Below, in pieces: positions 44,804-54,301 of a stretch of DNA of 64,000 bases. The translations under genes were made by a program, and so were the position numbers. The notes under the pieces are model-generated. The model was not told the DNA's origin, searched no databases, and saw only the letters and a program-made list of their open reading frames with translations. The first letter of the stretch is position 1. Every line of letters begins with the position of its first letter. This DNA is from Seonamhaeicola maritimus (GTDB lineage: Bacteria > Bacteroidota > Bacteroidia > Flavobacteriales > Flavobacteriaceae): contig NZ_VRKQ01000018.1 of the NCBI RefSeq assembly GCF_008056315.1, positions 313,772 through 377,771 on the forward strand, written 5' to 3'.

Positions 44804-45043
44804 TTATCCTCCGGCAAATGGCGGTAATAATGCAATTTCAAAACCGGTTAATTCCGTTTCCAGAGAAACCAATTCCTGATTTTGTGCTATTTGAAAATCT
44901 TTGTTTTTTAATTGGTTATATTTACTATTAAGAACATCCAATAAATCTGAAACTTGTCCTCCAGCTACTTCTAAAGTTTCTTCTTCTTTACCAGTAACTT
45001 CAACTATTTGTCCAAGATATTTAATCCTTATATGCATCTTCAA
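44804..45043 (-). CDS. moaD: Molybdopterin synthase sulfur carrier subunit
   Basis: 79 residues, ubiquitin-like, ending in PPFAGG with the C-terminal di-glycine that is thiocarboxylated. Its start lies 23 bp inside the end of mobA. It sits next to moeB and moaE, its activating enzyme and partner. Confidence 0.92.
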   Translation of the reverse strand: MKMHIRIKYLGQIVEVTGKEEETLEVAGGQVSDLLDVLNSKYNQLKNKDFQIAQNQELVSLETELTGFEIALLPPFAGG

Positions 45044-45605
45044 TAGTTTTTAGTTCTTCCTTTGTGTTTACATTCATAGTTGTATTTTGTTCTTCGTCAT
45101 TCAATGCCACATTTTTCGTTTTCAAAGAATTTAAAACCCTCCTCAATCTACGTTCATCATTTTGCAATGCATCAATAAATACCTGAGCGCTTTGTTTTTT
45201 ATAAAGCGCAATTAATGGCATGGATTTACCATTACTTTCAATTTGGATGACTTCTGAATCATCGTCAATACTTTCAATTAATTTTTCCAGAACTCCCGTT
45301 TTTATCAGCGGAATATCACAACTCAATATTAAGTTGTTTTCAGTTTTAGACGCATTTAACCCAGAGTATATACCCGCTACAGGGCCAGCATCTTTAATTT
45401 CATCCAAAATTCTTTTATATCCAAAAGCATCATAATCAGGGTTATCAGATACAATGATAATATCATTCACTAAAGGTTTAAGAGCCTTAATGCTGTACTC
45501 GACAAAGCTTTTATTGTTAAGTTTTATAAAACCTTTATCGGCCCCCATTCTAGAGCTTTTACCTCCAGCTAGAATAATACCCGTTATGTTTTTATTTTTT
45601 ATCAT
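45021..45605 (-). CDS. mobA: Molybdenum cofactor guanylyltransferase
   Basis: 194 residues. The nucleotide-binding start GIILAGGKSSRMGADKG and the SCDIPLIKTGVLEKLI motif are typical of MobA, which adds GMP to molybdopterin to form the bis-MGD cofactor used by DMSO reductase family enzymes. NapA and the PsrA-like protein in this window both need that cofactor. It overlaps moaD by 23 bp. Confidence 0.92.
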   Translation of the reverse strand: MIKNKNITGIILAGGKSSRMGADKGFIKLNNKSFVEYSIKALKPLVNDIIIVSDNPDYDAFGYKRILDEIKDAGPVAGIYSGLNASKTENNLILSCDIPLIKTGVLEKLIESIDDDSEVIQIESNGKSMPLIALYKKQSAQVFIDALQNDERRLRRVLNSLKTKNVALNDEEQNTTMNVNTKEELKTIEDAYKD

Positions 45606-45606
45606 T

Positions 45607-46347
45607 TTAAGTGAACATTAATTTTGCACATGCTATAATAAGCACGAATGCTAATATGTATCTTAAATTTTTATTGTTTATTTTTTTACTTCCGTAGTAT
45701 GCACCTAACACACCACCAATAAGAGCAATGGCTACTAATACAAAAGAGGCCATTTCTAATTTAACGCCACTACTTAATTGACCAATTAGACCAGAGGCTG
45801 AATTCACCCAAATAAATAAGGCGGAAACTGCAGCAGCTTCTTTCATTCTTCCCCAATGCAATAACAAAATAACCGGACTTAAAATGATACCACCACCAAT
45901 ACCAATTAGCCCCGAAAAAAATCCTATAACACCACCAACTATTAATCCTTGCCAAATCTTAATCTGTTTTATACTATCACTTTCTTTTCCAAAAACATTC
46001 AACATTTTAAGGATTGCAAATATCAATAATATGGCTAGTATTTTTTTATAAATAGAAGCGTCTACTTCTATAGTTCCACCTAGAAAAGCTAATGGAATCG
46101 AGGCTATAGCAAATGAGATAAATAATTTTTTGTTGAAGTACCCTTCTTTATAATAATAATAAAACGAAATTCCGGCCACAAACAAATTTAGTAGTAGGGC
46201 AGTGGGTTTCATAGTTTCTGGAGCAAATGAAAATATAGCCATTAAAGCTAAATAACCACTGGCGCCTCCGTGCCCCACACTAGAATAAAGGAATGAGACT
46301 ATAGGAAGTATTAGTAAAAAGATATATATGTTCTCTATCTCCAACAT
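45607..46347 (-). CDS. TSUP family (TauE/SafE) membrane transporter
   Basis: 246 residues, seven to eight transmembrane helices in two repeated halves, with Gly-rich motifs SVGHGGASGYLAL and GLIGIGGGIILSP. The TSUP family exports or imports sulfite, sulfoacetate and related anions. Its position inside a Moco operon, between modE-like and mobA genes with gaps of 0 to 1 bp, suggests a role tied to sulfur supply or oxyanion movement for Moco. The substrate is not known. Confidence 0.85.
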   Translation of the reverse strand: MLEIENIYIFLLILPIVSFLYSSVGHGGASGYLALMAIFSFAPETMKPTALLLNLFVAGISFYYYYKEGYFNKKLFISFAIASIPLAFLGGTIEVDASIYKKILAILLIFAILKMLNVFGKESDSIKQIKIWQGLIVGGVIGFFSGLIGIGGGIILSPVILLLHWGRMKEAAAVSALFIWVNSASGLIGQLSSGVKLEMASFVLVAIALIGGVLGAYYGSKKINNKNLRYILAFVLIIACAKLMFT

Positions 46348-46686
46348 TTATAAACGCTCAAGTTTTTGAAGTTGGTCATCTAGAAATGCCCAACAATTCA
46401 TGTTAATTTCGTCAAAAGCCTTGATTAAGGATGCTCCATATTCCGTAAGTTGTGCACCACCGCCACCTTTACCGCCAATACTATTAATGGTAACAGGTTT
46501 TTTTGCTGATTTGTTAACAGAATCCAACAGCTGCCACGCCTTTTTATAAGATATATTAAGTGACTTGGCAGCTTTAGATAAAGAACCTGTATCCTGAATT
46601 GCTTTTAACAAGTGCACACGCCCTTCACCAAGTAATACATTGTTTTCAGACTCAATCCAGATTCTACTTTTAATCTTATAACTCAT
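46348..46686 (-). CDS. ModE-type winged-helix regulator, N-terminal domain only
   Basis: 112 residues with the LysR-like winged helix of ModE: KAIQDTGSLSKAAKSLNISYKKAWQLLDSVNK, followed by the GGKGGGGAQLTEYG wing. The C-terminal molybdate-binding (TOBE/MopI) domains of full ModE are absent. It may act as a local regulator of the Moco operon responding to something other than molybdate binding in cis. It abuts the TSUP gene. Confidence 0.85.
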   Translation of the reverse strand: MSYKIKSRIWIESENNVLLGEGRVHLLKAIQDTGSLSKAAKSLNISYKKAWQLLDSVNKSAKKPVTINSIGGKGGGGAQLTEYGASLIKAFDEINMNCWAFLDDQLQKLERL

Positions 46687-46696
46687 AATTTTTAAT

Positions 46697-47881
46697 TTAA
46701 ACCGGTAATAAAATGGTTTCTAATTCATCGCCTAATCTGACTTCGGATACTTCTGCTGGAACAAAAACCAATGCATTTGATAATGCAAAAGTTTGCAACA
46801 TAGAGGAGTTCTGACCTTCTAAGAGTTCCACTTTACCATTGTTAAATATGGCTTTTAAAAATTGCGGTCTATCACCTCTCTTTATGAATTTTGAAGTAGA
46901 TAAAGCTTGAACTCTTTGTAATTCCAAAGGCTCTCTATTCATCATTTTTTGCAAAGCGATGTAGACATAAGCATAAAAACAAGATAGGGCAGCAGCAGGA
47001 TTTCCAGGTAATGCAAAAATGGAAGTGTTTCCTTTTTTTCCAAAGAACAAAGGTTTTCCAGGTTTTTGCTTCACTTTATAAAATACTTGTTCAACCTCTA
47101 TTTCAATTAAGGCTTTTCCAACATAATCGTAATCTCCAACCGATATGCCTCCGGTTATTAAAACCAAATCATTCTTACTAACCACAGACTTAAGTAAATC
47201 AATCGTCTTACTATAATCATCTTCAACTTTATGAAGAGAGACATCATAATATTTTAGGCTATACAAAACACTTTGGAGCATTTTAGAATTACTCTCATAA
47301 ATTTTGCCGTGAGTTAACGGTTGCCCGGGTTCAATTAATTCATTTCCGGTGGTAACAATAGCTATGTTAGGTTTTCTAAAAACAGAAACTTCGGTAATTC
47401 CTAAAGACGTTAAATAGCCAATTCCTGCTGGTGTTAATTTTGTGCCTTTTTTTAAGGCAATAGCACCTGCTTTCACTTGTTCTCCTAATGGGCGGATATT
47501 ATGTTCTAAGTTTAACTGATGTTCAATTTCAATATAGCTTCCATTTACTTTAACTTTTTCTTGCATCATGACTGCATTTGCAGTATTAGGAACAGCAGCT
47601 CCGGTAAATATTCTAACGGCTTCTCCTAGTTGTAAAACGGGCTGATGTTCATCCCCTGCTTTTACTTCATCAATTAAATTATAGGCTAAATCATCATGTA
47701 AATATAATGCATACCCATCCATCGCCGATTGCCTGAAAGGAGGCATGTTTATTGGTGATAATACATCTTCAGATAATATATAGCCATTCGCTTTTTCAAC
47801 AACCTTTGTAGTCTTTTCAAACAGAGGTGAAGTATTGTTTTTTACAGCTGAAATAGCATCTTCAATAGAAATCATTTTCAT
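46697..47881 (-). CDS. moeA: Molybdopterin molybdenumtransferase
   Basis: 394 residues, MoeA plan: N-terminal PFRQSAMDGYA, central IVTTGNELIEPGQ and LITGGISVGDYDYVG, then GNPAAALSCF and a C-terminal beta domain. It inserts molybdate into adenylated molybdopterin, the step that follows the MoaB/MogA domain. It is the first gene of the leftward Moco operon and diverges from napD across a 120-bp region with an FNR-like box. Confidence 0.94.
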   Translation of the reverse strand: MKMISIEDAISAVKNNTSPLFEKTTKVVEKANGYILSEDVLSPINMPPFRQSAMDGYALYLHDDLAYNLIDEVKAGDEHQPVLQLGEAVRIFTGAAVPNTANAVMMQEKVKVNGSYIEIEHQLNLEHNIRPLGEQVKAGAIALKKGTKLTPAGIGYLTSLGITEVSVFRKPNIAIVTTGNELIEPGQPLTHGKIYESNSKMLQSVLYSLKYYDVSLHKVEDDYSKTIDLLKSVVSKNDLVLITGGISVGDYDYVGKALIEIEVEQVFYKVKQKPGKPLFFGKKGNTSIFALPGNPAAALSCFYAYVYIALQKMMNREPLELQRVQALSTSKFIKRGDRPQFLKAIFNNGKVELLEGQNSSMLQTFALSNALVFVPAEVSEVRLGDELETILLPV

Positions 47882-47897
47882 TATCGTTATATCCGTG

Positions 47898-47941
47898 CAA
47901 ATATAGCGATTCTAATTTTTATGGAAACATGACAAAAGTCA
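47898..47941. promoter_or_regulatory. Divergent moeA/napD control region with FNR-like box
   Basis: TGACAAAAGTCA (47930-47941) is a perfect TGAC-N4-GTCA inverted repeat. Leftward, TATATTTG (reverse complement of 47898-47905) is a perfect -7 box for moeA and puts the FNR-like centre near -44. Rightward, a start about 41 bp from the centre would fall near 47977, beside the weak -7-like GATATTTACA. One box could thus couple Moco synthesis and nitrate reductase to oxygen or NO. Confidence 0.6.
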
Positions 47942-48001
47942 GTTTTTTTCCTGCGATTAAACAGGATATTTACATCCGAAATAAGAAAAGAAAACACTAA
48001 A

Positions 48002-48241
48002 ATGCCGATTAAAAGTTATTTAGCTCATCCTCATGATGGGAAAAAGGAAGTGCTTATTCAAGCCATATCGCAACTCTCTAATTGCGATGTTATTCCTGCA
48101 GAAAACAAAGATTTACTCATTATAGTAACAGATACCAACGATAAAATAGAAGACGAACAATTAAAAGAAAAATTAGAAGCTATTGAGAGTTTAAAATTAC
48201 TTGCAATGGTTTCAGGATTTGACGCACCTAAAAATAATTAA
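48002..48241 (+). CDS. napD: NapD-like chaperone of periplasmic nitrate reductase
   Basis: 79 residues, ferredoxin-like NapD fold: [20 protein letters not shown] at the start and LLAMVSGFD near the end. NapD binds the Tat signal of NapA and holds back export until cofactor is inserted. It lies 1 bp before the napA ATG, the usual order. Confidence 0.8.
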   Translation: MPIKSYLAHPHDGKKEVLIQAISQLSNCDVIPAENKDLLIIVTDTNDKIEDEQLKEKLEAIESLKLLAMVSGFDAPKNN

Positions 48242-48242
48242 T

Positions 48243-50585
48243 ATGCAAACTACTCTATCTAATAGTGTTCTTAACAGCAGACGAAGTTTTTTAAAAAAAA
48301 TGGCTACAGCGGCTGCTATGACTGCTGCTGCAACAATGTTCCCGGGAATAATGTTTGCGGAAGAGCAAGAAAAAAATCTACCTAAAGGAGGTAATTTAGA
48401 TTGGAAAAAAGGACCTTGTCGTTTTTGCGGGGTTGGCTGTGGAATTTTAGTAGGCGTGGAAAATGGTAAGGCCGTTGCCGTAAAAGGAGACCCTAATAGT
48501 TCTGTAAACAAAGGGCTGCTTTGTGTTAAAGGCTATCATCAAACTATGTGTATACAATCTAGTGATAGATTAACACACGCTTTGGTTAAAAAGAATGGAA
48601 AATATGTAAAAACGCCAATAAATGAAGCCTTAGATTTAGTGGCAAGCAAAATGAAATCTACCATAGAAGAGCATGGTAAAGATTCTGTTGCAATGTATAC
48701 TTCGGGACAGTCTACTATTCCTGAAGGTTATGTGGCTTCTAAATTAATGAAAGGTGCTATTGGTACAAATAACTTAGACTGTAATGCTCGTTTATGTATG
48801 GCAAGCGCAGTTGCAGGTTTTTTAACAACATTTGGAGCTGATGAACCAATGGGTTGTTATGAAGACATTGACTATGCCGATTATTTTATTACATGGGGAA
48901 ATAATATGGCTGAAATGCATCCTGTTTTATTCTCTAGAATGTTGGAGCAAAAGAATAGAAGAGGAGCTAAAATAATTGATTTCGCAACAAGAACAACACG
49001 TTCTAGTACAGCATCAGACAAATCAATTTTATTTGAACCTCAAACAGATTTAGCGGTAGCAAATGCTATTTGTTATGAAATTATAAACAATGGTTGGGTA
49101 AATAATTCATTTGTTGAAAAGCACTGTAATTTTAGTAAGGGATTAACCAATATAGGATATGGTACTGAGGATAAGTTTAGTTTCACGGATAAACCTGAGA
49201 AAATTGATTTTGAATCATTTAAAAAGTTTTTAGAAGATTATACTCCAGAGAAAGTGGCTAAATATTCACGAGTGTCTGTAAAGGACATTAAGTACTTGGC
49301 AAATATTTATGGAGATCCAAATAAAAAGGTAGTTTCTTATTGGTGTATGGGAATGAACCAACACACAAGAGGGACTTGGATGAATAATTTAATGTATAAC
49401 ATTCATTTATTAACAGGTAAAATTTCACAACCCGGAAACGGACCATTTTCATTAACGGGTCAACCTTCAGCTTGTGGAACGGCTCGTGAAGTAGGTACAT
49501 TTACTCATAAGCTACCTAAAGGGGTGGTTATGAATCCTGCACATAGGGAATTAGCCGCAAAAATTTGGAAAGTTCCTGTAGAAAGAATTCCATCAAAACC
49601 AACATACCATGCTACAGAAATGTTTAGAGCTGTTGATAGAGGCGATATTAAATTTATTTGGACACAGGTTGTTAATCCATTAGTGTCATTACCAAAAACA
49701 AGTAGATTTCGTCCTGGAATGGAAAAGGAATCTTGTTTTGTAGTTGTTTCTGATGTGTTTCCTACACCAACTTCAGATGTAGCTGATGTTATTTTACCAG
49801 CATCATGGCATATTGAAAAATCAGGTTTGTATGGAAATTCAGAACGAAGAACACAACACTGGGACAAAATGGTTGAAGGACCGGGAGAAACAACACCAGA
49901 TGCGTGGATGACTATTGAAGTGGCAAAACGAATGGGCTATGGCGATTTATTTCCATATTCAGAAGACAATCACGTAGAAGAGATATATAATGAGTACCGT
50001 CAGTTTCATGAAGGTAAAAAACATGGAATGGCACCTTTAGAAGTACTGAAAAAAGAATCTGGAGCTATTTGGCCTTATGTTGATGGGAAATCTACGCAAT
50101 GGCGATTTAATTCGAAATATGATCCTGCGTGTAAAGAAGATACAGATTTTGACTTTTACGGAAAACCAGACGGGAAGGCGGTAATTTGGCAGCGTCCTTA
50201 TGAACCAGCAGCAGAATCACCAGATAATGAATATCCATTTTGGTTAAATACGGGGCGTGTTATTGAACACTGGCATACCGGATCTATGACACGTAGAATT
50301 CCTGTTTTACACAAAGCAATGCCTCATGCTTATGTGGAGTTCCATCCAGAGGATGCTAAAGCATTGGGAATAAGAAATGGAGTAAATATAAAAGTAAGTT
50401 CAAGAAGAGGTTCATGTGTGTTACCAGCATCAATAAATGAAAGAGGTTTGCCTACTAAAGGTCAGGTGTTTGTACCGTTCTTTGATGAAAATATGCTAAT
50501 TAATGATGTAACATTAGATGCATTTTGTCCAATTTCTAAAGAGCCAGATTATAAAAAGTGCGCTGTTAAAGTGGAAAAAGCATAG
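48243..50585 (+). CDS. napA: Periplasmic nitrate reductase catalytic subunit
   Basis: 780 residues from ATG 48243; an upstream in-frame ATG at 48201 lies inside napD. The Tat signal is [10 protein letters not shown]. The [4Fe-4S] ligands are C59, C62, C66 and C94 (CRFCGVGC ... CVKG). The molybdenum ligand is C185 in [24 protein letters not shown], nearly identical to the NapA signature NARHCMASAV, with Leu replacing His. The C-terminal domain has [15 protein letters not shown], also diagnostic of NapA. It reduces nitrate to nitrite in the periplasm. Electrons would come from the adjacent cytochromes and FeS/NrfD genes. Confidence 0.96.
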   Translation: MQTTLSNSVLNSRRSFLKKMATAAAMTAAATMFPGIMFAEEQEKNLPKGGNLDWKKGPCRFCGVGCGILVGVENGKAVAVKGDPNSSVNKGLLCVKGYHQTMCIQSSDRLTHALVKKNGKYVKTPINEALDLVASKMKSTIEEHGKDSVAMYTSGQSTIPEGYVASKLMKGAIGTNNLDCNARLCMASAVAGFLTTFGADEPMGCYEDIDYADYFITWGNNMAEMHPVLFSRMLEQKNRRGAKIIDFATRTTRSSTASDKSILFEPQTDLAVANAICYEIINNGWVNNSFVEKHCNFSKGLTNIGYGTEDKFSFTDKPEKIDFESFKKFLEDYTPEKVAKYSRVSVKDIKYLANIYGDPNKKVVSYWCMGMNQHTRGTWMNNLMYNIHLLTGKISQPGNGPFSLTGQPSACGTAREVGTFTHKLPKGVVMNPAHRELAAKIWKVPVERIPSKPTYHATEMFRAVDRGDIKFIWTQVVNPLVSLPKTSRFRPGMEKESCFVVVSDVFPTPTSDVADVILPASWHIEKSGLYGNSERRTQHWDKMVEGPGETTPDAWMTIEVAKRMGYGDLFPYSEDNHVEEIYNEYRQFHEGKKHGMAPLEVLKKESGAIWPYVDGKSTQWRFNSKYDPACKEDTDFDFYGKPDGKAVIWQRPYEPAAESPDNEYPFWLNTGRVIEHWHTGSMTRRIPVLHKAMPHAYVEFHPEDAKALGIRNGVNIKVSSRRGSCVLPASINERGLPTKGQVFVPFFDENMLINDVTLDAFCPISKEPDYKKCAVKVEKA

Positions 50586-50588
50586 ATT

Positions 50589-51287
50589 ATGAAAAAAAGG
50601 CTAGGTATTATATCTCTATTTGTAATTCTTTTTATTGCGTTTATTACAATTTGGAATTTTAGTTATCAAACAGGACTGGAAGAAGCCTATATTCCTTTAG
50701 AATATAGCAGCGAAAGTATCTCTGTTATTCCTTCGGAATCAGGGGTGTTTAAAAGATCAAAATTTGCATTAGATTATGGTAATATGCCTGTTGATGCAAA
50801 TCATGAGCGATCATTAAATTCATACTATGATAATAGGGCGTATCATGGAGCGCCTCCAAGTATACCTCATGTTGTGAATGAAGCTCAAAACATGGGAGGC
50901 AAAGCTTGTTTAAAATGTCATGAAAATGGTGGGTTTGTGCAAAAATTCAATGCATATGCACCTGTAAGTCCTCATCCTGAATTGGTAAACTGCAAGCAAT
51001 GTCATGTAGAACAAAACACACAGTCTTTGTTTAAACCTGGTGTTTATGCCGCGGTAAATGCGCCAAAAGCTGGAATCAATAAGGCTTTATTGAGCAGTCC
51101 ACCCGTAATACCGCATCAAATTCAATTACATGAAAACTGTTTAGCTTGTCATGCAGGACCAAGTGCTCCAAAAGAAATAAGGGTATCGCATCCAGAGCGG
51201 GTAAACTGCAGGCAGTGTCATGTTCTTAATAATAAAGAAATGACCGATATAGGAACTTTTAAAAGAGCTAATAATGACGTGCAATAA
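50589..51287 (+). CDS. Four-haem NapB-like cytochrome c with internal duplication
   Basis: 232 residues with an N-terminal membrane anchor (about 5-25). Four CxxCH motifs are present: CLKCH, CKQCH, CLACH and CRQCH. The diheme NapB unit (PxxIPH ... CLxCH ... HPExVNCxQCHV) occurs twice, at about 95-145 and 175-222; NapB normally has one. It follows napA by 3 bp, so it very probably passes electrons to NapA. The extra unit may replace part of the missing NapC-type wire. Confidence 0.88.
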   Translation: MKKRLGIISLFVILFIAFITIWNFSYQTGLEEAYIPLEYSSESISVIPSESGVFKRSKFALDYGNMPVDANHERSLNSYYDNRAYHGAPPSIPHVVNEAQNMGGKACLKCHENGGFVQKFNAYAPVSPHPELVNCKQCHVEQNTQSLFKPGVYAAVNAPKAGINKALLSSPPVIPHQIQLHENCLACHAGPSAPKEIRVSHPERVNCRQCHVLNNKEMTDIGTFKRANNDVQ

Positions 51288-51294
51288 ATATATA

Positions 51295-51903
51295 ATGAGA
51301 AAAATAGTTTGTGGCTTTGTGTTCTTAATCGTGTTTTATTCATGTAAGCATGGAGAAGGTGAATATCATGGCGTTATTGAAAAGATAGAAGCTGAAAGTG
51401 AAAATTATCATGGTACTTCTATTTCATCAGAACAATATCTAGAAGACATTAAGACTATAGAAATTTCTGAAGATGGGCACACGTTTTTAATTCCAGACAG
51501 AAAAGGGCAAATAAAATCATATGCCTGTACAGAATGTCATACGCAACCTTTGGCTAAAATGCAAAGTAAAGATGTTAAGAAAGCGCATTGGGATATTAAG
51601 TTAAATCATGCTAATGAAAACACAATGAATTGTGTGACTTGTCATAATCCAGATAACATGGATAATTTGAAAAGTTTAACAGGTAATGATATTGATTTTA
51701 ATAACAGTTATAATTTATGTAACCAGTGTCATACCAAGCAATTTGAAGATTGGAAAGGTGGAGCACATGGAAAACGTATTGGTGGTTGGGCTCCTCCAAG
51801 GGCTTCATTAACTTGTGTTAATTGCCATAACCCACATAAGCCTCATTTTGAGACGAGATGGCCAGTACGTTACAATACGCAAACAGTTAAAGAAAGAGAT
51901 TAA
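51295..51903 (+). CDS. Tetrahaem cytochrome c lipoprotein
   Basis: 202 residues from ATG 51295, which follows the previous stop; ATG 51274 overlaps it. The signal peptide ends in a lipobox (FYSC). Four CxxCH motifs are present: CTECH, CVTCH, CNQCH and CVNCH. A conserved HGKRIGGWAPP segment lies between haems three and four. It is not the NapC/NirT fold, which has an N-terminal membrane helix. As part of the nap operon it likely carries electrons from the FeS/NrfD module to the NapB-like protein. Confidence 0.85.
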   Translation: MRKIVCGFVFLIVFYSCKHGEGEYHGVIEKIEAESENYHGTSISSEQYLEDIKTIEISEDGHTFLIPDRKGQIKSYACTECHTQPLAKMQSKDVKKAHWDIKLNHANENTMNCVTCHNPDNMDNLKSLTGNDIDFNNSYNLCNQCHTKQFEDWKGGAHGKRIGGWAPPRASLTCVNCHNPHKPHFETRWPVRYNTQTVKERD

Positions 51904-51937
51904 TAAAACGATATTAAGGTTTTACAATATTTAAGGT

Positions 51938-53068
51938 ATGAGTAATAATAACAAAAAATGGTTTTCTTTAAATCTTGGAAGAAAGGATAAAGAGTCATCA
52001 GGATCTTGTGGTTGCGGAAAAACTTCAGGAGGTTGTGGTTCTCATGCATCAGAAACTACCGAAATGACTGATGAAGCCTTTGCTGAGGCTGCAATTAATG
52101 CATCTATAGGAGAAGAAAGAGTCAAAGATGGTTTTGAACAAGTTTTTGATGTGAAAATGGATAGACGTTCGGCTTTCAAAAAATTAACAGCTAGCTTGTT
52201 AATAGGAGCAGGAGCAGTAAGTACATCATGTAGTATGATTAGTGGAGATGAAAGCAAAGAAAAAGCACAAATAGATTGGGAAGAACAATTTAAAGGAAAC
52301 TATAAATTGATGACCGATGAAGAAAAACAAGCTACGGTTGATAGATTGATGCGTTCTTATGAATTGAGAACAGGGAAAAATATAAGCATGTCTTCTAAAA
52401 ATGCAGAGGATGATGTACTGTTTGGTTACGCTTTTAATATATCTAAATGTCAAGGGTATATGGATTGTGTGAATGCTTGTGTAGAGGAAAATAACCAAGA
52501 CAGAGATTCTCAGATGCAGTATATCAGAATTCATGAAATGAAGGACGGTAAAGGTTTTAATTTTAATGAAGCTGATGATAATTACTATCATGAAGTGCCT
52601 GCTGAAGGGCATTTTTACATGGGAACACAGTGTTTTCATTGTGATAATCCTCCTTGTGTAGAAGTATGTCCTGTTCAAGCCACTTGGAGAGAAGCTGATG
52701 GTTTAGTTGTGGTAGATTATGATTGGTGCGTTGGCTGTAGATATTGTATGGCTGCTTGCCCTTATGATGGTAGACGTTTTAACTGGAGTAAACCAGAAGT
52801 GCCAGAGGCTGAGGTTAATCATAATCAACATTATTTAGGTAATCGCTTACGTAAGAAAGGGGTTATGGAAAAATGTACGTTCTGTGTACAACGTTCTAGG
52901 GCAGGAAAGAATCCGGCATGTGTTGAAGCTTGTCCTACTGGTGCTCGTATTTTTGGAAATTTATTAGATCCAAAAAGTACTATTAGATGGGTGTTAGAGA
53001 ACAAAAAGGTATTTAGATTAAAAGAAGACCTAGGAACGGAACCGAAGTTCTGGTATTTTATGGATTAA
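51938..53068 (+). CDS. 4Fe-4S ferredoxin-type subunit with displaced Tat-like signal
   Basis: 376 residues. A 75-residue leader with a Cys/Gly patch (SGSCGCGKTSGGCGSH) precedes a Tat-like motif DRRSAFKKLTASLLIGAG and a Cys-containing STSC end at about residue 98. The FeS domain then has CQGYMDCVNACVEENNQ, CFHCDNPPCVEVCP, CVGCRYCMAACP and CTFCVQRSRAGKNPACVEACP, fitting four clusters as in NrfC/HybA proteins. Late Tat signals behind an N-terminal extension are known from Bacteroidota ActB-type proteins. It pairs with the NrfD gene 15 bp downstream and likely relays electrons from quinol to the Nap cytochromes. Confidence 0.88.
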   Translation: MSNNNKKWFSLNLGRKDKESSGSCGCGKTSGGCGSHASETTEMTDEAFAEAAINASIGEERVKDGFEQVFDVKMDRRSAFKKLTASLLIGAGAVSTSCSMISGDESKEKAQIDWEEQFKGNYKLMTDEEKQATVDRLMRSYELRTGKNISMSSKNAEDDVLFGYAFNISKCQGYMDCVNACVEENNQDRDSQMQYIRIHEMKDGKGFNFNEADDNYYHEVPAEGHFYMGTQCFHCDNPPCVEVCPVQATWREADGLVVVDYDWCVGCRYCMAACPYDGRRFNWSKPEVPEAEVNHNQHYLGNRLRKKGVMEKCTFCVQRSRAGKNPACVEACPTGARIFGNLLDPKSTIRWVLENKKVFRLKEDLGTEPKFWYFMD

Positions 53069-53083
53069 TAATGAATCAATTAC

Positions 53084-54301
53084 ATGAGACGATTTAAAGT
53101 TTTAAAAAGTTTAATTAGAGATAGTTTAGATACTATAACGCACGGTTCAAGAAAGTACCATTTATGGATGGCTGCACTTACCTTTATTATGTTAGTGGGT
53201 ATGTATTGTTATTCCATTCAGTTAGATCAAGGATTGAGTGTAACCGGAATGACAGATAAGGTTAGTTGGGGTTTATATATATCGAATTTTACATTTTTAG
53301 TAGGAGTAGCTGCGGCTGCAGTAATGCTAGTAATGCCAACGTATGTATTAAAAGATATAGACTTTAAACAAGCGGTATTAATTGGAGAAGGAGTTGCAGT
53401 AGCAGCATTAATTATGTGTTTAGCCTTTGTAATTGCAGATATGGGAGGGCCATCGGTTTTATGGCATATGATTCCTGGAATTGGTGTGTTTAACTTTCCT
53501 AATTCCATGTTAACATGGGATGTACTGGTTTTGAATGGTTACCTGTTTTTAAATATTACCATACCTTTTTATATATTGTTTAGACATTATCAAGGCAAAA
53601 AATCTAAGAAAAGTGTTTATGTACCCGGTGCATTTATATCTGTATTTTGGGCAGTAGCTATTCATTTAGTTACAGCATTTTTGTACCAAGGTTTACAAGC
53701 AAGACCATTTTGGAATAATGCTTTATTAGGACCACGTTTCTTAGCATCTGCCTTTGCAGCAGGACCTGCTTTGATAATTTTGGTATTGGCAATTATAAGG
53801 AGTTATACCACATTTAAAATAGAAGATAAGACAATAAAGAAAATAGCAATGGTAGTTACGGTTGCTGCACAAATTAATTTGATTATGCTTATTTCTGAGC
53901 TATTTAAAGAGTTTTATGCACCAACCCACCATAGTGAAAGTGCATATTATCTTTTCTTTGGATTAGATGGTAAGAATGCCTTACTACCTTGGATTTGGAC
54001 AGCTATTTCTTTAAATGTATTGGCAACTGTAATACTTACGTTCCATAAGCTCAGGAACAACTTTAAAGTGTTATTCTTTGCATGTTTTATTCTATTTATA
54101 GCCATTTGGATAGAAAAAGGATTCGGATTAATAGTACCTGGATTTATTCCTGGTCCTTATGGTAAAATAGCTGAATACACACCTACGGGAATTGAAATTG
54201 GTGTAACCTTAGGAATTTGGGCATTAGGAGCATTTGTATTTACCATTTTAGCCAAAACAGCTATTGGAATTGAAATAGGAAAACTTCGATATAAAAAATA
54301 A
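53084..54301 (+). CDS. NrfD/HybB-type quinol-interacting membrane subunit
   Basis: 405 residues, about ten transmembrane helices, with the family features SWGLYISNFTFLVGVAAAAV and a long C-terminal helix pair ending in GPYGKIAEYTPTGIEIGV. It is longer than the 313-residue NrfD of the sulfur operon, so the two belong to different NrfD subgroups. With the preceding FeS protein it forms a quinol-oxidising module in place of NapC or NapGH. It ends the nap operon, followed by a probable terminator. Confidence 0.88.
   Translation: MRRFKVLKSLIRDSLDTITHGSRKYHLWMAALTFIMLVGMYCYSIQLDQGLSVTGMTDKVSWGLYISNFTFLVGVAAAAVMLVMPTYVLKDIDFKQAVLIGEGVAVAALIMCLAFVIADMGGPSVLWHMIPGIGVFNFPNSMLTWDVLVLNGYLFLNITIPFYILFRHYQGKKSKKSVYVPGAFISVFWAVAIHLVTAFLYQGLQARPFWNNALLGPRFLASAFAAGPALIILVLAIIRSYTTFKIEDKTIKKIAMVVTVAAQINLIMLISELFKEFYAPTHHSESAYYLFFGLDGKNALLPWIWTAISLNVLATVILTFHKLRNNFKVLFFACFILFIAIWIEKGFGLIVPGFIPGPYGKIAEYTPTGIEIGVTLGIWALGAFVFTILAKTAIGIEIGKLRYKK

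Noticed and set aside
52226-52678. 150-codon leftward frame antisense to the FeS subunit
   Set aside because: Ile/His-rich translation with no motif, lying fully inside a gene with clear FeS clusters.
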